This document shows positions 29,416 to 38,379 of a stretch of 42,297 nucleotides of DNA, one piece after another (positions within the stretch are counted from its first letter, which is position 1; each line of letters starts with the position of its first letter). Where the stretch lies: NCBI GenBank assembly GCA_903898215.1, contig CAIUEQ010000288.1:1-42297 (forward strand), given 5' to 3'. The notes beneath the pieces are model-generated. The model worked only from the letters and a program-made list of their open reading frames with translations. It was not told the DNA's origin and did no database searches. Made by a program: the position numbers and the translations under genes. Source of the DNA: an uncultured Bacteroidota bacterium (GTDB lineage Bacteria > Bacteroidota > Bacteroidia > UKL13-3).

Positions 29416-32400
29416 TGAGGAAATTTTTTGTGTTTGTATTTATGATTATAGTTTGCAGTGCAACAATGCATGCCCAGCAACTAAATAATATTCGAACAAA
29501 AACTTTTCTCGCTACCAACGACACCATTTTACTCGACTCTCAAATTATTTTTAAAGGTTCGGTTTCAATAAGCTCTAACGAAAAAATATTGATAGAATCG
29601 GTCGATTTCAAAATTGACTATCTCCATTCCCAACTCATCATCCTGAATATTCCTTTGAACACAAAATTACAAGTTCAATATAAAGTACTGCAGCTTGATA
29701 TAGGAAAACCATACGCACATAAGGATAAAAAAATTATTCAGAGAGAATATTACGAAACAAGAAATCCATTTTTATACACTCCCGATGCATCAAATAAAAT
29801 TGATATTTTTAAAAATGACGGATTAAAAATGAATGGAAGTTTATCTCGTGGATTGGCTTTTGGAAACAACCAAAATGTGGTGCTAAATTCAAATTTAAAC
29901 TTACAACTTGCCGGAAAATTAAATAACGATATTGATATTTTAGCTGCAATAAGTGATGAGAACAATCCCATTCAACCTGAAGGAAACACACAGCAATTGC
30001 AAGATTTCGATAAAGTTTTTATACAGTTGAGTAAACAAAAAACAAAATTGATCGTGGGTGATTTCGAAATGAAACGTCCTCAAAATAGTTACTTCATGAA
30101 CTATTTTAAAAAATCTCGTGGACTCGAATTACAATCGGCAATTGACATAGGTAAAAATGGTGTGCTAAGTTTTAGTGGTGATGGTGCATTATCGCGTGGA
30201 AGATTTTCAAGAAATGTAATTAATGGGGTAGAAGGAAATCAAGGTCCTTATAGATTAAGCGGTGCTAATGGTGAAACTTTTCTGATCATCGTTTCGGGAA
30301 CTGAAGTGGTGTATTTGGATGGAGAAAAATTAAATCGTGGAGAACAAAATGATTATGTGATAGATTATAATTCCGGTACAATTTCATTTATGCCGAAACG
30401 ATTGATAAGCCAATACAGTAGGATCATCGTGGAGTTTCAATATTCCGATAAAAACTTTTCTCGTTCTGTTTTTCATTTTAATACCGAGTACGAACAAAAA
30501 AATGCTTTCCGCATACGTACAAATTATTTTATGGAACAGGATAATAAAGATCAGCCATTATTACAAAATTTAAACGATACCGATAAGGCCATTTTAGCTT
30601 CTGTGGGAAATAATTTAGATCAGGCTCTTGCTCCAAGTGCAACTAAAACTAATACCTTTTCTATCAGCAAAATTCTATATCGAAAAATTGATACTGCAGG
30701 TTATTCAGGAATATATTTATTTACAGATAATGCAAATTCAGACACTGTTTTTTATGAACTGAGTTTTTCTTTTGTTGGTGCCGGAAAAGGAAATTATGTG
30801 CTTTCACAAAATCCTGCAAACGGAAGAGTATTTAAATGGATAATGCCTGTAGGTGGTGTAAAACAAGGGGACTACGAACCTGTAACTTTATTGGTGAGCG
30901 CTAAAAGAATGCAAATGCTGACACTCGGAGTTGATTTGCTGGCAGCAAAAAATTCAACGTTAAGTATTGAAGTTGCACATAGCGATTTTGATAAAAATTT
31001 ATTTTCAGATTTTGATAAAAAAAATAATGGAGGAAATGGAATAAAAATAAATGGCAGCAATATTATTTCGCTTGAAAATAAACCTAAAGATTTCTGGAAT
31101 TTAAAAACAGAAGCAAATTATGAATTTGTAGATCAAAATTTCAGATATGTGGAACGCTACAGAAATGTGGAGTTTGAAAGAACATGGAACAGACAATTAA
31201 ATAACCGGCAAACTCAGGATACAGGTTATAAAGAAAATATTTTTTCGGCAAAAGCTTCACTCAACAAATCAAGCATCGGAAGTATTTATTATCAAGTAGG
31301 ATATTATAATCGCGCTGCTGCATTTAACGGAATGCAAAGTTTTGCAGGTACAAATATTCATTTCCTGAAAAATATTTTCAACTCCGAATTTGAATGGATA
31401 TCATCTTCAAATAATACTTCAAATCAAATTTTAAATAACGATGTTACAAGATATAAAATTGATTATGGAAGAGAATTTTTAAAGATGATTGCAGGAGTAA
31501 AATACGAATCTGAAAAAAGTAATTTCAGAAGCAATGCCGACTCGTTACAGAATGGAAGTTTTTATTATAACCAAACAACATTTTACCTCAAAAACAGCGA
31601 CACCACACAACTTAGATACAAAGTTGATTATGCACAACGTCAGGATTTTTTGCCAAAAATTGCGGATTATTCAACAGCAAGTTTGAGTAGAAATATTAAC
31701 GGAACAATTGAGTGGTTGCAAAAAAACAATAACAGGCTTTCTGGAAATTTTACTTATAGAGATTTTATTGTTAGCGATACCAACTTCACAAAACTGAAAC
31801 CCGAACAAACAATTTTATCTAGAATAGAATACGATTATCGTTTTTTAAAAAAGGTATTTAGTGCAAATACTTATTTGCAATTAGGTTCGGGAAATGAATT
31901 GAGAAAAGATTATCAGTTTCTTGAAGTGCCCGTTGGACAAGGTATTTACGTATGGAAAGATTTTAACAATGACGGCAAACAACAACTCAACGAATTTGTG
32001 GTGGCATCATTTATCGAAAAAAATCAGGCAAATTTTATCAAAATATTTTTACCAACTACTTCTTCCATTCGTACCAACAGCAACCAGTTTAATCAAACAC
32101 TTAACATCAATCCAAATGTGATATGGAATAATAAAAGCGGATTGAAAAAATTTATTGCACGATGGAATAATCAAACGGCATTAAAAATTGACAGAAAGAC
32201 AACTGTCCTCGATAATCTGGATTTTTTAAATCCATTTAAATTAAATGTTAATGACAGCCAATTAATTTCTCTTTCGTCAGTGATACGAAACAGTTTATTT
32301 TTTAATCGTTCCGACCCAACATTTGGTTTCGATATCAACTACCAGGATAACAGAAATAAAATTTTCCAAACAAGCGGCTTCGACTCCAAACACCGCGAAG

Positions 32401-32918
32401 AAAAAGGTGCCAACGCAAGATGGAATTTTTCGAGAACCTGGGGAATTTCATGCGGTTTTAATTCAGGAACACGATCATATTATTCCGATCTTTTTAAAAA
32501 CAACGATTACAGCTATCAGTTTTATGAGGTAAAACCAAAACTCATTTATCAGGTGAATAAAAATTTACGGACAACTTTTTTGTTCAGCTATTTTGAAGCT
32601 GCAAATTTTTATAATGGAACACAAACAGGAACAAACCGCGAAGTTGGTGCAGAGGTAAGATACAATGTTGGCACAACAGGTGCAATCAATGGGAAATACA
32701 GTTTGTATCAGGTAATTTTTAACGGTGAAAATATTTCGAGCCCTGTTGGATATGATATGCTAAACGGGTTTACAGTTGGACAAAATTCTGTATGGAATAT
32801 CAGTTTCCAACAACGCATCGGAAGCAACCTGCAAATAAATTTAACTTACGATGGACGAAAATCTGAAAGCGCAAACATTGTGCATGTAGGCAGAATGGAA
32901 GCGAGGTATATTTTTTAG
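29415..32918 (+). CDS. large exported protein, probable outer-membrane beta-barrel, function unknown
   Basis: Signal peptide MRKFFVFVFMIIVCSATMHAQ; 1167 aa with long stretches of alternating amphipathic segments, ends in aromatic residue (…GRMEARYIF); overlaps kinase stop by 1 nt. Confidence 0.6.
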   Translation: MRKFFVFVFMIIVCSATMHAQQLNNIRTKTFLATNDTILLDSQIIFKGSVSISSNEKILIESVDFKIDYLHSQLIILNIPLNTKLQVQYKVLQLDIGKPYAHKDKKIIQREYYETRNPFLYTPDASNKIDIFKNDGLKMNGSLSRGLAFGNNQNVVLNSNLNLQLAGKLNNDIDILAAISDENNPIQPEGNTQQLQDFDKVFIQLSKQKTKLIVGDFEMKRPQNSYFMNYFKKSRGLELQSAIDIGKNGVLSFSGDGALSRGRFSRNVINGVEGNQGPYRLSGANGETFLIIVSGTEVVYLDGEKLNRGEQNDYVIDYNSGTISFMPKRLISQYSRIIVEFQYSDKNFSRSVFHFNTEYEQKNAFRIRTNYFMEQDNKDQPLLQNLNDTDKAILASVGNNLDQALAPSATKTNTFSISKILYRKIDTAGYSGIYLFTDNANSDTVFYELSFSFVGAGKGNYVLSQNPANGRVFKWIMPVGGVKQGDYEPVTLLVSAKRMQMLTLGVDLLAAKNSTLSIEVAHSDFDKNLFSDFDKKNNGGNGIKINGSNIISLENKPKDFWNLKTEANYEFVDQNFRYVERYRNVEFERTWNRQLNNRQTQDTGYKENIFSAKASLNKSSIGSIYYQVGYYNRAAAFNGMQSFAGTNIHFLKNIFNSEFEWISSSNNTSNQILNNDVTRYKIDYGREFLKMIAGVKYESEKSNFRSNADSLQNGSFYYNQTTFYLKNSDTTQLRYKVDYAQRQDFLPKIADYSTASLSRNINGTIEWLQKNNNRLSGNFTYRDFIVSDTNFTKLKPEQTILSRIEYDYRFLKKVFSANTYLQLGSGNELRKDYQFLEVPVGQGIYVWKDFNNDGKQQLNEFVVASFIEKNQANFIKIFLPTTSSIRTNSNQFNQTLNINPNVIWNNKSGLKKFIARWNNQTALKIDRKTTVLDNLDFLNPFKLNVNDSQLISLSSVIRNSLFFNRSDPTFGFDINYQDNRNKIFQTSGFDSKHREEKGANARWNFSRTWGISCGFNSGTRSYYSDLFKNNDYSYQFYEVKPKLIYQVNKNLRTTFLFSYFEAANFYNGTQTGTNREVGAEVRYNVGTTGAINGKYSLYQVIFNGENISSPVGYDMLNGFTVGQNSVWNISFQQRIGSNLQINLTYDGRKSESANIVHVGRMEARYIF

Positions 32919-32967
32919 GAAGTAATTCATGGAATCTGATTAAGAAAAAATTTATAATCAGATTTTC

Positions 32968-33064
32968 AGATTACTCACTTTGTTTGGAATTCATGCTAGT
33001 AATTGGATGGCGCGAATATCCGCCAACGACAGAGATTCCAAATACGCTAAGCGATTGAGGAATC
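32968..33064. repeat. decayed copy of the same inverted-repeat element
   Basis: AGATTACTCACTTTGTTTGGAAT (32968-32990), TTGGATGGCGCGAATATCCGCCAA (33003-33026), then a degenerate right arm ending TGAGGAATC (to 33064). Confidence 0.6.
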
Positions 33065-33102
33065 CATTTATTAGGTGGAAAGATTTCACGTTTTGAATTG
33101 AC

Positions 33103-33224
33103 AGATTCCTCACTTTGTTCAGAATGACAATGCACTAATATTTAGTTGGATTGGTGGGCGCTTCGCACCCGCCAATCCAAACCCTTGAATAATTGACTGT
33201 CATTCCGAACAAAGTGAGGAATCT
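33103..33224. repeat. compound inverted-repeat element, copy 1 (27-bp outer arms, inner hairpin)
   Basis: AGATTCCTCACTTTGTTCAGAATGACA (33103-33129) versus TGTCATTCCGAACAAAGTGAGGAATCT (33198-33224), one mismatch; inner hairpin TTGGATTGGTGGGCGCTTCGCACCCGCCAATCCAA (33146-33180). Confidence 0.85.
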
Positions 33225-33253
33225 AAACTTGAATTATGGCAGAGCTTTATTCT

Positions 33254-34363
33254 TTACTCAACCGTTGCGGCATATTTTGCAAAAAATTCTTTCCAGTTTA
33301 CTTTTCCCTGAGCAGTTCCTAATCGTATAATGATTAAATCTTTGTTGGGATTTACATAAATAAATTGTCCTAAATTTCCTTCTGCATAAAAGGCATGGTC
33401 AGCATCATTTTCGTATAACCACCATTGGTATTTAAAATAATTAACACCCCCATTTGTAGCATCAGGAGTTAAAGATTCTTTTACCCATTTTCCAGGAACA
33501 ATTTGTTTCCCATTCCAATTCCCATTTTTTAAATACAGTCTTCCAAACTTAGCATAATCGCGGGCACGCGCATTGATGCAACAAAATGTTTTTTCCATTC
33601 CATCATTTTTGTCGATGCTCCAACTTCCGTCAAATTCAGTTTCGATTGGGAACCAAATTCTACGTTCAAAATAATGAGTGATATTCTCATTTTTTAAAAC
33701 GCGTTGTAAAATCAATCCTAGAATTTGTGTTGAGCCACTTGTGAAATCAAAAACTTTTCCGGGTTCTCTTTTTAAAGTTAGATGCAACGTATTATGCTCT
33801 AAATTTTTTCCATAATAAAAAGTTGCAGCTTCTCCCATCGGATCCGATGATGTTTCGCTAAAATCAAGCCCCGATGTCATTTGCAATAAATGTTTAATGG
33901 TAACTTTTTCGAAGCCATTCTTTTTCAGCTCAGGTATATAATTGATAACAGCGTCATCAACTGACCCTATCAACCCATCTTCAATAGCACAACCGATTAG
34001 TGCCGATGTATAACAATTTGCCATCGAAAAGGAAGGAACAATGGATGATGAATCATATCCCTCAAAATATTTTTCGAACAATACTGTATCATTTTGAATG
34101 ATCAAAAAACCGATGGTACTATTATCCTTTAAAAACTTTTCAAATGGAACTTCCTTTCCCTGGATATTAAGAGCTGCCGGAACTTGCGCTTTCATTGGTC
34201 GTCCTTTTGGGAAAATAAAAGGTTGATTATTTGCATGAAGATCCCTATTTGGGAAAATTTTATAATCGTTCATTCCTGGTGTTTGGTGAACAACAGATCT
34301 TCCAATCTGACATGCCGAAAGGATAGCAAATAAGGCAACTATTGAGTTAAATTTTAATTTCAT
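33254..34363 (-). CDS. serine hydrolase, class C beta-lactamase-related lipoprotein with SxxN in place of SxxK
   Basis: Lipobox-like LSAC; PSFSMANCYTSALIGCAIEDGLIGSVDDAVINYIPEL, HLLQMTSGLDF, RARDYAKFGRLYLKNGNWNGKQIVP, GNLGQFIYVNPNKDLIIIRLG. Confidence 0.85.
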   Translation of the reverse strand: MKLKFNSIVALFAILSACQIGRSVVHQTPGMNDYKIFPNRDLHANNQPFIFPKGRPMKAQVPAALNIQGKEVPFEKFLKDNSTIGFLIIQNDTVLFEKYFEGYDSSSIVPSFSMANCYTSALIGCAIEDGLIGSVDDAVINYIPELKKNGFEKVTIKHLLQMTSGLDFSETSSDPMGEAATFYYGKNLEHNTLHLTLKREPGKVFDFTSGSTQILGLILQRVLKNENITHYFERRIWFPIETEFDGSWSIDKNDGMEKTFCCINARARDYAKFGRLYLKNGNWNGKQIVPGKWVKESLTPDATNGGVNYFKYQWWLYENDADHAFYAEGNLGQFIYVNPNKDLIIIRLGTAQGKVNWKEFFAKYAATVE

Positions 34364-34450
34364 GTTTCGAACTAAATTGAACGCAATTTAAAAAAGGATA
34401 AAAGAATGCAAAAGCAACTTATACACCAATCACTCCTGCTTAACTATCAT

Positions 34451-34497
34451 TTTTTATCATTTTGTATAGTTTTTGAAACTCTTTTGTATGATAAAAA
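34451..34497. promoter_or_regulatory. inverted repeat TTTTTATCAT-N27-ATGATAAAAA upstream of icd, overlapping TTTTGTAT direct repeats
   Basis: Arms 34451-34460 and 34488-34497 are exact reverse complements; direct repeats TTTTGTAT at 34460-34467 and 34482-34489 (22-bp period). Confidence 0.4.
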
Positions 34498-34576
34498 TCA
34501 AAATTCCTGCTCTTGAAATCTGACTTCATTTATCTAATATTGCGCCCTCCTAATAGAATTTTAAACAAAAATTGAT

Positions 34577-35809
34577 ATGACAAAAATTAAAGTTGCCAAC
34601 CCGGTTGTTGAATTAGATGGTGATGAGATGACTCGCATCATCTGGAAATTTATTAAAGATAAATTGATTCTTCCTTATCTTGATTTAGATATTAAATATT
34701 ATGATCTAGGTATCGAACACCGTGATGCTACAAATGATCAGGTGACAATTGATTCGGCTGAAGCAATTAAAAAATATAATGTTGGTATCAAGTGTGCAAC
34801 AATTACTCCTGATGAGGCTCGTGTTGTTGAATTCAACTTGAAACAAATGTGGAAATCACCAAACGGAACTATTCGTAATATTTTGGACGGAACAGTTTTC
34901 CGTGAACCAATCGTTTGTAAAAATGTTCCTCGTTTAGTGCCAAACTGGACAGCTCCAATTTGTATCGGTCGTCATGCTTTTGGTGATCAATATAAAGCAA
35001 CTGATTTCGTTACTAAAGGAAAAGGAAAACTTACCGTTTCATTTACTCCCGAAGATGGAAGTGCTGCTCAAACTTTTGAAGTATATAATTTTAAAGGTGA
35101 TGGCGTTGCTCTTACTATGTACAATACAGATGAGTCGATTCGTGGATTTGCACATTCGTGTTTTAACACCGCATTACAGAAAAAATGGCCTTTATATCTT
35201 TCAACAAAAAACACCATCCTTAAAAAATATGATGGAAGATTTAAAGATATTTTCGAAGAAATTTATGAGGCAGATTATAAAGCAAAATATGCAGCTGCAG
35301 GAATTACTTACGAGCACCGTTTAATTGACGATATGGTTGCAAGTGCGTTGAAATGGAATGGAAATTTTGTTTGGGCATGTAAAAATTATGATGGTGATGT
35401 GCAAAGTGATACCGTAGCTCAAGGCTTTGGTTCATTAGGATTGATGACTTCGGTATTGGTAACTCCTGATGGAAAAACTATGGAAGCAGAAGCTGCTCAC
35501 GGAACTGTTACACGCCATTTCAGAGATCACCAAGCAGGAAAACCAACATCAACAAATCCTATTGCAAGTATTTTTGCATGGACACGCGGATTGGAATTCA
35601 GAGGTAAATTAGATAACAATCAGGAGTTGATTAATTTCTGTCATGCATTAGAGCAAGTTTGTGTTGAAACCGTTGAAAGCGGCAAAATGACTAAAGACTT
35701 AGCAATTTGCGTACATGGAAATAAAGTTACTCTTGGCGAACATTATTTAAACACTCAAGATTTTTTAGATGCGCTTGATACTAATTTGAAAATAAAATTA
35801 GGCAAATAA
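34577..35809 (+). CDS. icd: isocitrate dehydrogenase (NADP+), eukaryotic-like IDH1 type
   Basis: [86 protein letters not shown]…NPIASIFAW. Confidence 0.95.
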   Translation: MTKIKVANPVVELDGDEMTRIIWKFIKDKLILPYLDLDIKYYDLGIEHRDATNDQVTIDSAEAIKKYNVGIKCATITPDEARVVEFNLKQMWKSPNGTIRNILDGTVFREPIVCKNVPRLVPNWTAPICIGRHAFGDQYKATDFVTKGKGKLTVSFTPEDGSAAQTFEVYNFKGDGVALTMYNTDESIRGFAHSCFNTALQKKWPLYLSTKNTILKKYDGRFKDIFEEIYEADYKAKYAAAGITYEHRLIDDMVASALKWNGNFVWACKNYDGDVQSDTVAQGFGSLGLMTSVLVTPDGKTMEAEAAHGTVTRHFRDHQAGKPTSTNPIASIFAWTRGLEFRGKLDNNQELINFCHALEQVCVETVESGKMTKDLAICVHGNKVTLGEHYLNTQDFLDALDTNLKIKLGK

Positions 35810-35835
35810 TCAATTTAAGAATTTATAGTTTTTGA

Positions 35836-35872
35836 AAAATCCTCAAAGCAATTGTTTTGGGGATTTTTTTAT
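35836..35872 (+). terminator. Rho-independent terminator, 37-bp direct-repeat copy A
   Basis: AAATCCTCAAAGCAA/TTGTTTTGGGGATTT stem followed by a T tract; immediately after icd. Confidence 0.85.
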
Positions 35873-36012
35873 TTACAGATTGAAATTAAACGGTCTAAAA
35901 TTTCATTTGCGTATTGTCAGTTCGAGTTTATCGAGAACATGTTCTAATGAGCTCAATGCTTCAAAATTGCAATGTCTCTTCCAATAACTATCGCGACCGC
36001 TCGACAAGACAT

Positions 36013-36234
36013 TTATTGAATACTTGAAATAAAAGTTGCCAATGATATTTCATAATACTTGCAAAGTGCATCAATAGTTGAAATGGAAAGATTTGTTTTG
36101 TTGGTTTCTATTCTACCAATATGAATTCCTGTGTCAAAATAAACTTGTTCTTGGGTCAGTCCTTTCTCCTCTCTTATTTTTTTAAAAGATTTTCCAATTG
36201 CCTTTAATAGCTTATCGTTTCTGACTTGCCCCAT
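36013..36234 (-). CDS. XRE-family helix-turn-helix regulator
   Basis: FKKIREEKGLTQEQVYFDTGIHIGRIETNKTNLSISTIDALCKYYEISLATFI is a typical HTH_3 domain. Confidence 0.88.
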   Translation of the reverse strand: MGQVRNDKLLKAIGKSFKKIREEKGLTQEQVYFDTGIHIGRIETNKTNLSISTIDALCKYYEISLATFISSIQ

Positions 36235-36363
36235 TCAGCAGGCAAACTGAATATTATCTCTGATTTTATTAATGACGTATTTGCCATTATCATATTAATT
36301 GCTTTAGTTTGAATTTCTAACCTGTAATAAATTAATCAATTAAATAAATTGAGAACTTTTGTT

Positions 36364-36507
36364 ATGACAAAAATTGAACTAAATAAACTAAATCGAATTG
36401 GTAATAGAATTTTTACCAATCCAACATTAGGGAAAAGTTTCAAACCTTCCAGAATTAACATGATATCTGGTAATACTCTTAGGGGTTTTCATTTAATCAA
36501 TAAATAA
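36364..36507 (+). CDS. short ORF, possible 5' fragment of the following gene
   Basis: MTKIELNKLNRIGNRIFTNPTLGKSFKPSRINMISGNTLRGFHLINK*; ends at the point where the next frame opens. Confidence 0.3.
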   Translation: MTKIELNKLNRIGNRIFTNPTLGKSFKPSRINMISGNTLRGFHLINK

Positions 36508-36635
36508 AACCTGGTTCTTCAAAGATTCTTGACAAATTTCATGAAACACATTATGAAGATATTTTTAATGCTTTAAAAAAAATCAAATCTGAAAAAGACC
36601 TAAAAATCTTTTCAGAAAAATATCGAAATATATTA

Positions 36636-37040
36636 TTGAATTTGTTGCGTAAGAATATAAAACATGAGCAACTTAAATCATTTAATAAAACACGAAAAGT
36701 TCTCGATTTATATTTTGAGCACTTAGTTGCATTGGATAGCAGATTTACAAAAACTGAAAGAGAAAAACTTTCTGGTCTTTTGTTTCTTCCTTTGGATAGC
36801 TGGATTATCAAAAACGATTTTGTATTTTCTAGTAGTGAACGAAAAGAGTTGAAATTAAACATGAATTACACTTTTTCATGTATTAGAACCCTAGAGCATT
36901 ATTACGAAATTCAGAACTACCTAAAAGAAAATTTGAAAGGATTAGAACACCGAATATACTTCGACCTGTTTTGGAAATCCCAATATAAAAACACAAATGC
37001 CAAAAATCTTATTGAACTTCATTTTAGAAAAATTAAATAA
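36636..37040 (+). CDS. hypothetical protein; frame is open back to about 36504
   Basis: Frame upstream of the TTG at 36636 reads KPGSSKILDKFHETHYEDIFNALKKIKSEKDLKIFSEKYRNILLNLLRKN without a stop to 36501, so the listed start is probably too short. Confidence 0.5.
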   Translation: MNLLRKNIKHEQLKSFNKTRKVLDLYFEHLVALDSRFTKTEREKLSGLLFLPLDSWIIKNDFVFSSSERKELKLNMNYTFSCIRTLEHYYEIQNYLKENLKGLEHRIYFDLFWKSQYKNTNAKNLIELHFRKIK

Positions 37041-37088
37041 TAAAACTACACTTAAAACTATTAAACTTTAATCACTAAAAATAAAATT

Positions 37089-37646
37089 ATGGATAAGTAT
37101 TTAAACAATGTACTAGATCAAGTAAAACAAGTAATTGCTAGTAATGAGAAAATAGAGAATGTTCAAAAAGGAGAAAAACGCTATAATATAGAAGATAATC
37201 ATCTTTTAATAATTGGGGTAATAATTTTCATAATAGGAATTTTTGTGATGGTTAATGCAAACAAAACATTGTCAATTGATGAAGTTCTTGCAATTAAACG
37301 ATCACATCCATATGATGAATCGGGCAGAGCAACTTTAAATGAAATTAAAGATAATAAATCAACTGGAATAATAATTGGAATGTTAATTTCTATTGTTGGA
37401 TTGATTCCATTTTATATAATAAGCATTAATAAACCAAAAATCTATGTTAGAACTGATTTAAAAAAGGTTATTATAGTAAACAAAATTAACCCACTTGGTG
37501 CGACTAGCGCATTAAGAATGACATCTTCAACTATACTTATTGATGACATCACAAATATTAACGAAGAAGGACAAAATTTATTAATTAATACAAAACTCGG
37601 GGAGTCTTTCATAGTTGAAAAAACAGCAAAAAATCTTTTTATATAA
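37089..37646 (+). CDS. hypothetical protein with two predicted TM segments
   Basis: HLLIIGVIIFIIGIFVMVNA and STGIIIGMLISIVGLIPFYII hydrophobic stretches followed by a soluble C-terminal domain. Confidence 0.6.
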   Translation: MDKYLNNVLDQVKQVIASNEKIENVQKGEKRYNIEDNHLLIIGVIIFIIGIFVMVNANKTLSIDEVLAIKRSHPYDESGRATLNEIKDNKSTGIIIGMLISIVGLIPFYIISINKPKIYVRTDLKKVIIVNKINPLGATSALRMTSSTILIDDITNINEEGQNLLINTKLGESFIVEKTAKNLFI

Positions 37647-37649
37647 ACG

Positions 37650-38063
37650 ATGTTTAATAAAACAAGCATAATCATCTTATCGATTATTGCAATATCAATC
37701 TTCCTAAACTGGAGAACAATTGTCACTGATAATTATCCTTTGCCATCAAAAGATTCTTATTGGCAAATTGGTTTAATCACTTTTGAAGGCGTGTTGAGTA
37801 TAATTACTACGCTCATTCTAATTGCCTTTTTTATACTAGGAAGTAAAAATGAATTCTTCAAAACAAATTCCTTAACTATAATTATTTGTTATGGACTTTT
37901 CAACCTTTTAATGGCTTCATTATTATACTTTAATTTAGATAATAATCGTACAATGTGGGGGTCACAAAAATATTATCCAGGGAATGGTTTGCACATATTT
38001 ACAATTTCAACATTCATTTTAGTTGTATTATGTCTTTTTGAGGGAAATAAAAGGAAGAGTTAA
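37650..38063 (+). CDS. hypothetical polytopic membrane protein
   Basis: Four hydrophobic stretches; separated by only 3 nt from the previous stop. Confidence 0.55.
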   Translation: MFNKTSIIILSIIAISIFLNWRTIVTDNYPLPSKDSYWQIGLITFEGVLSIITTLILIAFFILGSKNEFFKTNSLTIIICYGLFNLLMASLLYFNLDNNRTMWGSQKYYPGNGLHIFTISTFILVVLCLFEGNKRKS

Positions 38064-38099
38064 TTCCTTGAAAAGCAAATTTTTGTTAAACTAAAAACT

Positions 38100-38136
38100 A
38101 AAATCCTCAAAGCAATTGTTTTGGGGATTTTTTTAT
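38100..38136 (+). terminator. Rho-independent terminator, 37-bp direct-repeat copy B
   Basis: Identical over 37 bp to 35836-35872. Confidence 0.85.
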
Positions 38137-38144
38137 GCAAACTA

Positions 38145-38295
38145 TTTGGGCTAAAGCCCTTCTTACATATTCGTTTCTCTATTCCACGACCTAAAGGTCG
38201 TGGCAATTATTTCAAATATTAATTTCCAATATTATATAGCCCCGTGCTTTAGCGCGGGGTATAAAATTGAAATTATAATCGGGCTTTAGCCCAAA
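38145..38295. repeat. compound palindromic element with four CTAAAG/CTTTAG-centred hairpins
   Basis: TTTGGGCTAAAGCCC (38145-38159), CCACGACCTAAAGGTCGTGG (38184-38203), CCCCGTGCTTTAGCGCGGGG (38240-38259), GGGCTTTAGCCCAAA (38281-38295); first and last are exact reverse complements. Confidence 0.85.
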
Positions 38296-38379
38296 ATATT
38301 TCTCAAATTTTTCTATTCGCATACTTTTCCTTTTTTGATTTTCCTGAGAGTGTATCTTTGACCCGAATTATAAAAGAAC

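Noticed and set aside
32968-33224. Repeated ATTCC/GGAAT blocks considered as a CRISPR array
   Set aside because: Copies are inverted, only two to three in number, with no regular spacers and no cas genes in the window; they fit palindromic intergenic elements.
36013-36234. XRE gene considered as antitoxin of a HigBA/HipAB-type module
   Set aside because: No HigB, RelE or HipA-like neighbour could be recognised.
35836-38136. Considered calling the bracketed segment an integrative element outright
   Set aside because: No integrase or recombinase is visible, and the 37-bp repeat is itself a functional-looking terminator that could recur for other reasons; kept only as a finding.
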